A stretch of 64,000 bases of DNA from positions 62,001 through 126,000 of the forward strand of contig JAMFRO010000008.1 in NCBI GenBank assembly GCA_026224825.1, in the 5' to 3' direction. The notes under the pieces were generated by a model. It saw nothing but the letters and a program-made list of their open reading frames with translations. It ran no database searches and was not told where the DNA came from. Positions 24,334 through 32,235 of this stretch are shown piece by piece (position 1 is the stretch's first letter; the number at the start of each line of letters is the position of its first letter). Made by a program: the position numbers and the translations under genes. This DNA comes from a bacterium (GTDB taxonomy: Bacteria > Pseudomonadota > Alphaproteobacteria > Acetobacterales > Acetobacteraceae).

Positions 24334-26424
24334 ATGAAAAAAGCTTTTACACGTTTCGCCCGAAATCGGCGCGCCGCCATTACGTTTATTTTCGCGGGTT
24401 CGCTGTTGCCTTTGGTCATGCTCATCGGTCTGTCGATCGACTACTCCTTCTATGTCCAGGCACGATCGCAATTCGGGCTGGCCGCGGATGCCGCTGCCAT
24501 GTACTCTCTGCGCGAGGCAAGCGCCGTCTATACGCTGGAGAGCGCCACGCCCGGCAACACCACCGCCTCCGCGGATGCCAAAACCAAAGGCCAGAACAGC
24601 GGCGTGGACTGGTTCAACTCCCAGCTCGCCACACTGCCAACAGCCACCCTTAACGGCGGCAGCCCCAACGTCATCATCGCCTCGACGGCGAATGGCAATG
24701 CCAACTCTGCGGGTTTCAACTCAACCGTTAACTATAGCGGCGAATATCCGCCCTTCTTCAATGGCCTGTTCCATCACAACACCAACTGGAGCATCACCGG
24801 CACATCCGGTGCCACCACGCAATATGCCTATCTTGAACTGCTGGTTCTGATGGATGATTCCGGCTCCATGCTCGTCAGCGCCGACATCGGCAATAACACC
24901 ACCCCCTCGACGACCAATCCCGGCGGCATTCTGACGATGGACGATAATTCGGTATGCATCCCGAATGCCTATATCGACGGCACCGCTGAGATGAACGCGC
25001 TCAGCAGCAATGTTTTTTCTGACCCGTTCGGAAGCTTCAGCTCCAGCTCCCTCCCCGCCAGCCAAACCGCCGTCACATGGAGCAAAGTCCAGAACCTGAC
25101 CAACGCTTCGTCAGTGGTGGAAACAAGCAACAGCTACACAAGTTACACACCGGTGAGTCCGACCCCAATCTGTAAGAATGGGATGAACCAGTTAACGTAT
25201 ACGACGACGACGGCGGTTACGAAAAACGGGAATACGACCACCACCTCGGTGCAGTCCATGACCAATACCAATTCGGGCCCCACCACAAGCAAAGGCGTTA
25301 CCACGACGGTAACCTCAACCTTGAATACAACACCTGGTGCGCCCTATGCGCCGTGCGCCTTTGCCTGCCACACCACCACCGCCACCCACACTATCCCCAG
25401 TAGCTCCACCGCACCCCAGCTCACCTATTCGAGTGGTTCGCTCGCCAACACAACCAGCGGATTGTATACGGATGATTTGTACGGTCTGGCCCGCCAGCTT
25501 GGCGTATTGCTGAAGACCGATGTCGTCTTCCAATCGACCGAGACCATGGTGAATATCCTGATAAACTCCGAACAGATACCAAACCAGTTCAGCATCGGCA
25601 TGTATTCTTTCGACAATGACTCCTGCCCCATCGTCAACGGCACGACGGATGGACAAGCTAGTCTTCCTGAAGCAACCACCGATCTTGCAGGTGCTTTGAC
25701 CAGTATCAAGAGCTATGATTACACAAACACGCCGAGCGAAACACAATTTCCCCCTATTGTGACGAATGCCAATGGTGACACGAATTTTCCGCTCTCCGTA
25801 TCCGATCTGATCAAAGGTACGATGAGCTGCACCACGACACAAAGCCCGCTCGCCACACCGGCAACCACCAGCACCGTCGGGAGCGTCGCGACAAATCCTG
25901 AGAAATTTGTTTTCCTCGTCACGGACGGCATGGAAGACAACCAGGCCGGCACCACTTATGCGAGCGGCAACTCAGGGACTTGCGGCCGTATGCTTGGTGA
26001 AATGACCGGCATTGCCGTGGAAGCCAATGCCGACACAGCAAGTGCCAGCACCACAGCTTGCGACCTCGCCGTCTGCAAGCCCTTGAAAGATCGTGGCTAT
26101 ACAATTTATGTGCTCTACGTTCCCTATCCCGCGACACAAAACACCTACTATTATCGAAATCTGCTGGGAGAGGATCTTTATACCTCAACTGATTTTCCGG
26201 CCCTCACATCGACCCAGCAAACGCCGCAGGTTTGGAACGAAGGAATATCGGGCACCGTTACCGCCTCTCCTGTAGAGTCACCATCACCTGACGTACAGGC
26301 GCTCCAGGCTTGCGCCTCCACCAGCACCGACTTCTACACGGCCAACAGCTCGACCGACATTTCAACCAAAATGGGGCAGATGCTGCAATCCGCGCTGAGC
26401 TCCTCCATTCGCATCACGCAATAG
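24334..26424 (+). CDS. TadG-like protein with von Willebrand factor A domain
   Basis: 696 residues. The N-terminus has the TadG helix (RRAAITFIFAGSLLPLVMLIG) and the following SIDYSFYVQARSQFGLAADAAAM segment. A VWA domain follows: MIDAS motif VLMDDSGSML at about 170-180, and the distal Asp in LVTDGMEDN at about 530. Between them is a long Ser/Thr-rich insertion with the SKGVTTT motif shared with the previous gene, and Cys residues (CAFACHTTT). Probably a secreted or pilus-linked adhesion factor anchored in the inner membrane. I start at ATG 24334; the upstream part of the open frame is the duplicated segment. Confidence 0.85.
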   Translation: MKKAFTRFARNRRAAITFIFAGSLLPLVMLIGLSIDYSFYVQARSQFGLAADAAAMYSLREASAVYTLESATPGNTTASADAKTKGQNSGVDWFNSQLATLPTATLNGGSPNVIIASTANGNANSAGFNSTVNYSGEYPPFFNGLFHHNTNWSITGTSGATTQYAYLELLVLMDDSGSMLVSADIGNNTTPSTTNPGGILTMDDNSVCIPNAYIDGTAEMNALSSNVFSDPFGSFSSSSLPASQTAVTWSKVQNLTNASSVVETSNSYTSYTPVSPTPICKNGMNQLTYTTTTAVTKNGNTTTTSVQSMTNTNSGPTTSKGVTTTVTSTLNTTPGAPYAPCAFACHTTTATHTIPSSSTAPQLTYSSGSLANTTSGLYTDDLYGLARQLGVLLKTDVVFQSTETMVNILINSEQIPNQFSIGMYSFDNDSCPIVNGTTDGQASLPEATTDLAGALTSIKSYDYTNTPSETQFPPIVTNANGDTNFPLSVSDLIKGTMSCTTTQSPLATPATTSTVGSVATNPEKFVFLVTDGMEDNQAGTTYASGNSGTCGRMLGEMTGIAVEANADTASASTTACDLAVCKPLKDRGYTIYVLYVPYPATQNTYYYRNLLGEDLYTSTDFPALTSTQQTPQVWNEGISGTVTASPVESPSPDVQALQACASTSTDFYTANSSTDISTKMGQMLQSALSSSIRITQ

Positions 26425-26432
26425 TACCGGCT

Positions 26433-26533
26433 GGTAGCGCCGTCCCGGGTAAACGGGGCGGCGCTACCGTGCGGCATCTTGCCAGAACCAAACGCAAAAC
26501 CCCCTCGGTGCACGACGCACCGAGGGGGTTTTT
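26433..26533. terminator. Two hairpins between convergent genes, the second a bidirectional terminator
   Basis: Hairpin 26433-26468 has a 15-bp stem with one G-T pair (GGTAGCGCCGTCCCG left arm). Hairpin 26499-26529 has a perfect 13-bp stem (ACCCCCTCGGTGC) with A-run on the left and T-run on the right, so it can end both the VWA gene and the opposing depolymerase gene. Confidence 0.88.
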
Positions 26534-26544
26534 ATGGCCCTATC

Positions 26545-27762
26545 CTACACCGCGAACTGGATAACTTCGCGCACCAGCGGGTAGATCTCGTTCTGGAAGC
26601 GGCGGCCGGAGAATACGCCGTAATGGCCGACGCCGGTTTGCACGTGGTGGCGCTTGAGGAGCGGGCGCAGGTTGGCGCATAGGTCCAGGGCGGCGGCGGT
26701 TTGGCCTAGGCCGCAGATGTCGTCTCGCTCGCCTTCCACTGTGAAGAGGAAGGTCTTCTTGATCTGATCCGGGCGTACCTTGCGGCCTTTGTACATCAGC
26801 TCGCCCACGGCCAGCTCATGCTTCATGAAGATGCGCTCGACGGTCTCCAAGTAAAACTCCGCCGGCAGATCCATCACCGCCAGATATTCGTCGTAGAATG
26901 TGCGGTGCGTCTCGGCCGCACCTTCATCCTCGGTGGCGATGGCGCGGAATTGTTTGATATGCGCACCTATATGGCGCTCCAGATTCATCGACACGAAGGC
27001 GGTGAGCTGCATGAAGCCCGGATACACGCGCCGGCCGCCGCCTTTGTAGCGCCAGGGCACGATGCCGATCATCTTATCCTTGAACCAGCCTATATCCTTG
27101 GTCTTGGCAAGCTTATTCACGCGCGTGGGGTTGCGCCTGGTGTCGATGGGTCCCGCCATCAGCGTCATGCTGCGCGGGGTGGCCGGGTTGTGGTCCTCGG
27201 ACATGACCGACACCGCGGCCAGCACCGCCACCGTCGGTTGGCACACGCCCACCACATGGCTGCGCGGGCCCATATGCTCCAGAAACTTGATGACATGCTC
27301 GACATATTCATCGAACCCGAATGTACCGGCGGAGACCGGGATATCGCGCGCATTGGTCCAGTCTGTGATGTACACATCATGGTCGCGCAACAGCGTTTCC
27401 ACCGTATTGCGCAACAAAGTGGCGAAATGCCCGGAGAGCGGCGAGACCACCAGCACCTTCGGTTGCTTGCGCTCGGTGTCCTTTTTAAAATGCAGTAGCC
27501 CGGCAAAAGGTGTGGAAAACACCGTTTCCTCGGTCACCGCCACCAGCTCATTGCCCTGGGGAATGGTCTTTATGCCGAAATCGGGCCGTGCATGGGTGGT
27601 GCCGGAATGGCCGAACACCTCCAACGCCGCGTTGTAATGCCGCAGCGCGATCCCGTACGGGGCATGCGGCATAACCGTGCGCACCAAAGCGCTGGTGGTG
27701 CGTGCCAGTTTGCGAAGCGGGTCCATGATATCGGCTTGCGCCTGGTAAAACTGATAAATCAT
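26545..27762 (-). CDS. phaZ: Intracellular polyhydroxyalkanoate (PHB) depolymerase
   Basis: Mobilises stored PHB granules into 3-hydroxybutyrate oligomers in the cytoplasm. 405 residues, the usual size of the Cys-nucleophile intracellular depolymerases. The nucleophile elbow is VVGVCQPTVAV with Cys174 in place of Ser; VYITDWTNARDIP, ERDDICG and HYGVFSG carry other family residues, including the catalytic Asp and His. The start MIYQFYQAQADIMDPLRKLA matches the family N-terminus. No PHB synthase gene is in the window. Confidence 0.92.
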   Translation of the reverse strand: MIYQFYQAQADIMDPLRKLARTTSALVRTVMPHAPYGIALRHYNAALEVFGHSGTTHARPDFGIKTIPQGNELVAVTEETVFSTPFAGLLHFKKDTERKQPKVLVVSPLSGHFATLLRNTVETLLRDHDVYITDWTNARDIPVSAGTFGFDEYVEHVIKFLEHMGPRSHVVGVCQPTVAVLAAVSVMSEDHNPATPRSMTLMAGPIDTRRNPTRVNKLAKTKDIGWFKDKMIGIVPWRYKGGGRRVYPGFMQLTAFVSMNLERHIGAHIKQFRAIATEDEGAAETHRTFYDEYLAVMDLPAEFYLETVERIFMKHELAVGELMYKGRKVRPDQIKKTFLFTVEGERDDICGLGQTAAALDLCANLRPLLKRHHVQTGVGHYGVFSGRRFQNEIYPLVREVIQFAV

Positions 27763-27877
27763 CTTGAAGCCTTATACCCGCGCAAGAACTTATTTCCGAT
27801 AGGACCAAGTAACCATTGTAAGGCCCACTCGCCTGAGATAATCATGTGTGTATTTTGGTGAAAAGGGAAGGGTGAAC

Positions 27878-28534
27878 ATGACCGAAGCGACCCTGCTGAT
27901 CAGCAGCAAAAACTACTCCTCGTGGTCGCTGCGCGGATTCCTCCTCGCCAAACTCTCTGGCATCGCCTTCAAGGAAGAACGCGTCTCGCCCGATGACCCG
28001 CGCGCCCGCGAAGAGCTGCTGATGCGCACCTCCTCCATACTGGTGCCCTGCCTCATCCATGGCGATGTCTCGGTGTGGGACACCATCGCCATCGCCGAAT
28101 ACCTGAACGAGAACTTCCCCCAGGCGAACATGCTGCCGACGGAGAAAAACGCCCGTGCGCGCTGCCGCTCCATTTCCGGGGAAATGCACTCGGGCTTTGC
28201 CGCCTTGCGCTCCTCGCTGCCCATGAACCTGCGTTTCCGTAAGCCCGGCTTCACCGTCTGGTCCTCCGCCCAGGCCGACATCGACCGCATCACCGCCATC
28301 TGGCGTGAATGCCTGACCACCTGGAAAGGCCCGTTCCTGTTCGGCAGCGCGCCCACCATCGCGGACGCCATGTACGCTCCCGTGGTCACCCGCTTCCTCT
28401 CCTACGACGTCAACGTCGGCCCCGCCTGCCAGGAATATTGCAACACCATCCTGAACTGGGCCCCGCTGAAGGAATGGCTGGCCGACTCCAAGGAAGAACC
28501 CCAGGAAATAATCGAGCTCGACCTGGATTTCTAG
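27878..28534 (+). CDS. Glutathione S-transferase family protein
   Basis: 218 residues, two-domain GST fold: thioredoxin-like N-terminal domain starting LLISSKNYSSWSLRGFLLAKL with SILVPCLIHGDVSVWDTIAIAEYL (the cis-Pro and glutathione-binding segment), then an all-helical domain. Such enzymes conjugate or reduce electrophiles using glutathione; substrate unknown. I choose ATG 27878, preceded by GGGAAGGG; the open frame begins 30 bp earlier. The stop codon abuts the nested palindrome at 28535. Confidence 0.9.
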   Translation: MTEATLLISSKNYSSWSLRGFLLAKLSGIAFKEERVSPDDPRAREELLMRTSSILVPCLIHGDVSVWDTIAIAEYLNENFPQANMLPTEKNARARCRSISGEMHSGFAALRSSLPMNLRFRKPGFTVWSSAQADIDRITAIWRECLTTWKGPFLFGSAPTIADAMYAPVVTRFLSYDVNVGPACQEYCNTILNWAPLKEWLADSKEEPQEIIELDLDF

Positions 28535-28756
28535 GTCACGGGTGGTACCCCAGGGGCTTTGCCCCTGGACCCCACCAAGGGCCGAAAGGCCCTTGGAACC
28601 CACCCGGTTTGTAAAAAGAGAGGCCATCCCAGCACGTGTGTTCCACGAGCAGGGGATGGCCTCTCTTTTTACAAACCGATTATTGAGGTCCAGGGGCTCG
28701 GCCCCTGGTCGGGGGATGCAGGGGGGCGAAGCGCCCCTTGCGGCACCACCCGTGAC
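28535..28756. repeat. Second nested inverted-repeat element, starting at a stop codon
   Basis: 222 bp between convergent genes. Outer arms 28535-28546 and 28745-28756 (GTCACGGGTGGT) are perfect. Core hairpin 28605-28630 / 28653-28678 has a perfect 26-bp stem. Side hairpins include CCAGGGGC...GCCCCTGG (about 28550-28569 and 28691-28709), CCAAGGGCC-GAAA loop (28575-28596) and AGGGGGGCGAAGCGCCCCTT (about 28720-28739). The 28575-28596 module is the exact reverse complement of 955-976 in the first element. Confidence 0.85.
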
Positions 28757-28782
28757 ATAGAGCCCCATAGCGGGCCGGTGCC

Positions 28783-29214
28783 TCAGGCCCAGGGGGTGGC
28801 TGGGGGGACGGGACAGGGGCCTTCGGCTTCCACGCTGCCGAAGGCCGCCGGAGAGGTGATTTCGAGGTATTCCATGTCCGGGGAGTAGTCGAAGAGGTAG
28901 TGGGTGATGCCGGGTTGCTGGTGTACGCAATCGCCGGCGGCGACGAGGGTTTCCTGGTCGCCGTACATGAAGCGGGCCCAGCCCTTGGTCATGATCACGA
29001 TGTGGAAATCGGCGACATGCTGGTGCCAGCCTGTGCCCCCTTCGGGCGGGCGGTCCGGGTTGGCTTTAACGAGCTGGGCGATAACCCGCCCGCCTGTGGC
29101 ACCATCCACGCCGAGGTCGCGGTACAGGAAGAAGTCGCGCAGGCCGTCGGTGCGCCAGGGGGTATCGCCCGGTTTGACGTGGGAGAACAGATTGACGATG
29201 GGTTGGTCGAGCAT
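28783..29214 (-). CDS. Cupin domain protein
   Basis: 143 residues with a single beta-barrel cupin. Motif 1 is GTGWHQHVADFHIVIMTKG with the metal-binding His residues; motif 2 is DCVHQQPGITHYLF. Function of such small cupins cannot be told from sequence: enzyme or sensor. I start at ATG 29214 because AAGGAGC lies 8-9 bp upstream; the longer frame begins in non-coding sequence. Confidence 0.8.
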   Translation of the reverse strand: MLDQPIVNLFSHVKPGDTPWRTDGLRDFFLYRDLGVDGATGGRVIAQLVKANPDRPPEGGTGWHQHVADFHIVIMTKGWARFMYGDQETLVAAGDCVHQQPGITHYLFDYSPDMEYLEITSPAAFGSVEAEGPCPVPPATPWA

Positions 29215-29312
29215 GGGCCTTGCTCCTTTTGGTAGAGAATAGGCCTTATTCGCATGATTCCCGGCCGCGATGCCAGTAAATTTTGCACTGCACAATTTTT
29301 CGTCAACAGCTT

Positions 29313-31709
29313 CTAGTCTTCGCGCTCCGCCCGCACCAATACCTCGCGTTTACCCACATGGTTGGCGGGGCTCACGATGCCGTCTTTTTCCATTTGTTCA
29401 ATGAGTTTGGCGGCCCGGTTGTAGCCGATGGTGAGGCAGCGTTGCAGGTAGGAGGTGCTGGCCTTGCGGTCGCGGGCCACAATGGCCACGGCCTGGTCGT
29501 ACAGCGCGCCCTCGGCATTGGTGTTGCCGCCGATGGCACCGGAGGGCACAGCCCCGCCTTCCTCGTCTTCCAGGGGCTCGGTCACCTCGTCCTGGTAGTT
29601 GGGTTCGCCCTGCTCGCGCAGGTATTCCACCACGGCTTCCACCTCCTGGTCCGACACGAAGGGGCCGTGCACGCGGGTGATGCGGCCGCCGCCCTGCATG
29701 TACAGCAGATCGCCCTGACCCAGGAGCTGTTCGGCGCCCTGCTCGCCGAGGATGGTACGGCTGTCGAACTTCGAGATCACCTGGAAGGAGATGCGGGTGG
29801 GGAAGTTGGCCTTGATGGTGCCGGTGATGACATCCACCGAGGGGCGCTGGGTGGCCATGATGACGTGTATTCCCGCTGCGCGGGCTTTTTGGGCCAGGCG
29901 CTGCACGCAGATTTCGATATCCTTGCCGGCGACCATCATCAGATCCGCCATCTCATCGATGAACACGACGATGAAGGGCAGCGGCTCCAGGGCCAGCGGC
30001 TGATCCTCGAACACCGGCTTGCCGGTTTCGGAGTCAAACCCGGTCTGCACGCGGCGGGTGACGACCTCGCCGCGGCCGCGGGCCTCGTGCACGCGGTCGT
30101 TATAGCCGGCGATGTTGCGCACCGAGAGCTGGCTCATATTGCGGTAGCGGCGGTCCATCTCGCGCACCACCCATTTGAGCGCCGCCACGGCTTTGGCCGG
30201 CTCGGTCACTACGGGGGTGAGGAGATGGGGGATGCCGTCATAAACGGAGAGTTCGAGAATCTTAGGATCGATCAGGATAAGCCGGCATTGCTCGGGGCTG
30301 AGCTTGTACAGCAGGCTCATGATCATGGCATTCACGCCGACGGATTTGCCCGAGCCGGTGGTGCCGGCGATGAGCAGATGCGGCATGCGGGCGAGATCGG
30401 CCATCACCGGGGCGCCGGAGATGTCCTTGCCCAGGGCCATCGGCAGGGCGGCCTGGAGCGAGTCCCACATGGCACTGCCCAGCAGTTCCGAAAAATACAC
30501 CGTCTCGCGCTTGGCATTGGGCACCTCGATGCCGATGACATTGCGCCCGGCCACCACAGCGATGCGTACGGCGAGCACGGAGAGGGAGCGGGCGATGTCC
30601 TCCGCCAGGCCGATGACGCGGGCGGCGCGGATGCCGGGGGCGGGTTCCAGCTCGTACAGCGTCACCACCGGGCCGGGGCGGATCTCCACGATCTTGCCCT
30701 GCACGCCGTAATCCTGGAGTACGTTTTCCAGCAGGCGGGCGTTGGCCTGCAGCGCTTCCTCCGACAATAGGGCCGGGCCGCGTGGGGGGGCCTGGCGCAG
30801 CAGGTCGAGCGAGGGCGGGGTCCAGCCTATTTCCAGCAGCGGCAGTCGCTCCTGGCGCGGCGCGATTTTGGCCACGGGGGCGGCTTTTACCGCCGGCTTG
30901 GCTCTGAAGGAGAGCATGGGGATGCTCGGCGCGGGGGCGGTGTATTCGCCCTCATCCTCTTCCTGCGGTCCCAGGTTGAAATGCGGCGCCTGGCGGGGGG
31001 CTGCCGCCTCTTCCGCCGCCACGGTCTGCAGGAGAGGGGAGATCCAGGAGGTGACGGCCTCGGCGCCGCGCACGCTGTGCTGGGCGGAGGCAGCCACGGC
31101 GCGGGCAGCGCGCTTGCCGCCGGCATGCCACTCGCCGGGGGTGAAGCCGAGCGCATAGAGGAAGCAGCCGAAGGAGGTGACCAGACTCAACCCCAGCATG
31201 ATGCCCGCCCCGGTACGCCCGAGCACGGAGCTGCCGCCGGCGATGGCACCTGCCAGAATATGCCCGGCCGCCCCGCCAATGCCGGCGGGCACCGGCCAGG
31301 TGACGGCGGCGCCGGGGATTTCAGTAACCCCCATGGCCAAGGCCGCGGCCAGCAGCGGTAAAGCGATGCCGCCCAGCACGATGCGGGTTTTCAGCCGGGA
31401 GATAAAACCGCGCGTGGCCAGCCGGTAAGCCCAGGCCAGCAGGCAGAACACCGGGATAAACCCGGCCGCGCCGAACCCTTGCAGCAGCAGATCCGCCGCT
31501 TGCGCCCCCGCAGCACCTGCGAGGTTGGTGGGATGGGCGCTGGAGGCCGTGTTCAGCGATGGATCGGCCGGGTTGTAGGAGGCCAGTGCGAGGGCCAGCG
31601 TAAGGGCCGCGAGTGCCAGACAGATACCGCCCAGCTCCCCTGCCCTGCGGCGCAATTGCGCCTTCAGTGAGGAAGAGATGAACTGCCGCCTGCCCAGATC
31701 CAGTGCCAT
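29313..31709 (-). CDS. ftsK: DNA translocase FtsK
   Basis: Septum-anchored motor that pumps chromosome ends and activates XerCD at dif. 798 residues: N-terminal domain with about four membrane spans (residues 20-170), Pro/Ala-rich linker (about 215-290), RecA-like motor with Walker A GTTGSGKSVGVN near 450, Walker B IVVFIDEMADLMM near 570 and FPTRISFQVISKFDSRTIL, and the C-terminal gamma winged helix (TSYLQRCLTIGYNRAAKLIE) that reads orientation sequences. The linker is short, typical for Alphaproteobacteria. Start at ATG 31709 (MALDLGRRQF). Confidence 0.96.
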   Translation of the reverse strand: MALDLGRRQFISSSLKAQLRRRAGELGGICLALAALTLALALASYNPADPSLNTASSAHPTNLAGAAGAQAADLLLQGFGAAGFIPVFCLLAWAYRLATRGFISRLKTRIVLGGIALPLLAAALAMGVTEIPGAAVTWPVPAGIGGAAGHILAGAIAGGSSVLGRTGAGIMLGLSLVTSFGCFLYALGFTPGEWHAGGKRAARAVAASAQHSVRGAEAVTSWISPLLQTVAAEEAAAPRQAPHFNLGPQEEDEGEYTAPAPSIPMLSFRAKPAVKAAPVAKIAPRQERLPLLEIGWTPPSLDLLRQAPPRGPALLSEEALQANARLLENVLQDYGVQGKIVEIRPGPVVTLYELEPAPGIRAARVIGLAEDIARSLSVLAVRIAVVAGRNVIGIEVPNAKRETVYFSELLGSAMWDSLQAALPMALGKDISGAPVMADLARMPHLLIAGTTGSGKSVGVNAMIMSLLYKLSPEQCRLILIDPKILELSVYDGIPHLLTPVVTEPAKAVAALKWVVREMDRRYRNMSQLSVRNIAGYNDRVHEARGRGEVVTRRVQTGFDSETGKPVFEDQPLALEPLPFIVVFIDEMADLMMVAGKDIEICVQRLAQKARAAGIHVIMATQRPSVDVITGTIKANFPTRISFQVISKFDSRTILGEQGAEQLLGQGDLLYMQGGGRITRVHGPFVSDQEVEAVVEYLREQGEPNYQDEVTEPLEDEEGGAVPSGAIGGNTNAEGALYDQAVAIVARDRKASTSYLQRCLTIGYNRAAKLIEQMEKDGIVSPANHVGKREVLVRAERED

Positions 31710-31851
31710 GACTCCGGATATAGCCGGTAGCGGCTGATTTTCAAAGTTTTTTTGGGTTTTGGCGGGCGTGGACCGGACGATAAGCCCGCCTGGGGGCCGG
31801 TTTACGCCCCATACCGGGCACAATTATGTACGGCGCCCCACGGCGGCGCGC

Positions 31852-32235
31852 TCAGGCCGTTACCATCTTGGCCAGCATCGCGGCGAAATCGGCGGGGTTG
31901 AAGGGTTTGGTGATCCTGGGGGCGGATTGCAGGGCCGCACCGGCGGTGAGTTCAAGATTGCCGTAGCCGGTGACGACGATGAAGGGCAGCTTGCGCGCGG
32001 CGAGCTCCTCGGCGATGGGCGCGGAGCTGGTCTTGCCAAGGTTCGCGTCGAGCAGGGCGGCATCCACCTGCCCGCTGGCGATCGCCTCCAGCGCGTCGGG
32101 GACAGTCAGCACCGGCCCCACGACCACGTAGCCCAGATCTTCGAGCAATGCCGTGATGTAGTCGGCGACGAAATATTCATCTTCGACGACGAGGATGCGG
32201 CGCCCTGCGCCGGCTAACGGATCAGCGGACGGCAT
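31852..32235 (-). CDS. Single-domain response regulator (CheY-like receiver)
   Basis: 127 residues with no output domain. Acidic pair in RILVVEDEYFVADY, phosphoacceptor Asp in DAALLDANLG, Thr in FIVVTGYGN and Lys in RITKPFNP. It overlaps the 3' end of the hybrid kinase gene by 14 bp, so it is almost certainly that kinase's partner. HWE kinases are often paired with such stand-alone receivers. The next step of signalling is unknown. Confidence 0.92.
   Translation of the reverse strand: MPSADPLAGAGRRILVVEDEYFVADYITALLEDLGYVVVGPVLTVPDALEAIASGQVDAALLDANLGKTSSAPIAEELAARKLPFIVVTGYGNLELTAGAALQSAPRITKPFNPADFAAMLAKMVTA

Noticed and set aside
29283..30770. 495-codon plus-strand frame opposite ftsK
   Set aside because: FtsK motor motifs are clear on the minus strand; the plus frame is low-complexity antisense.
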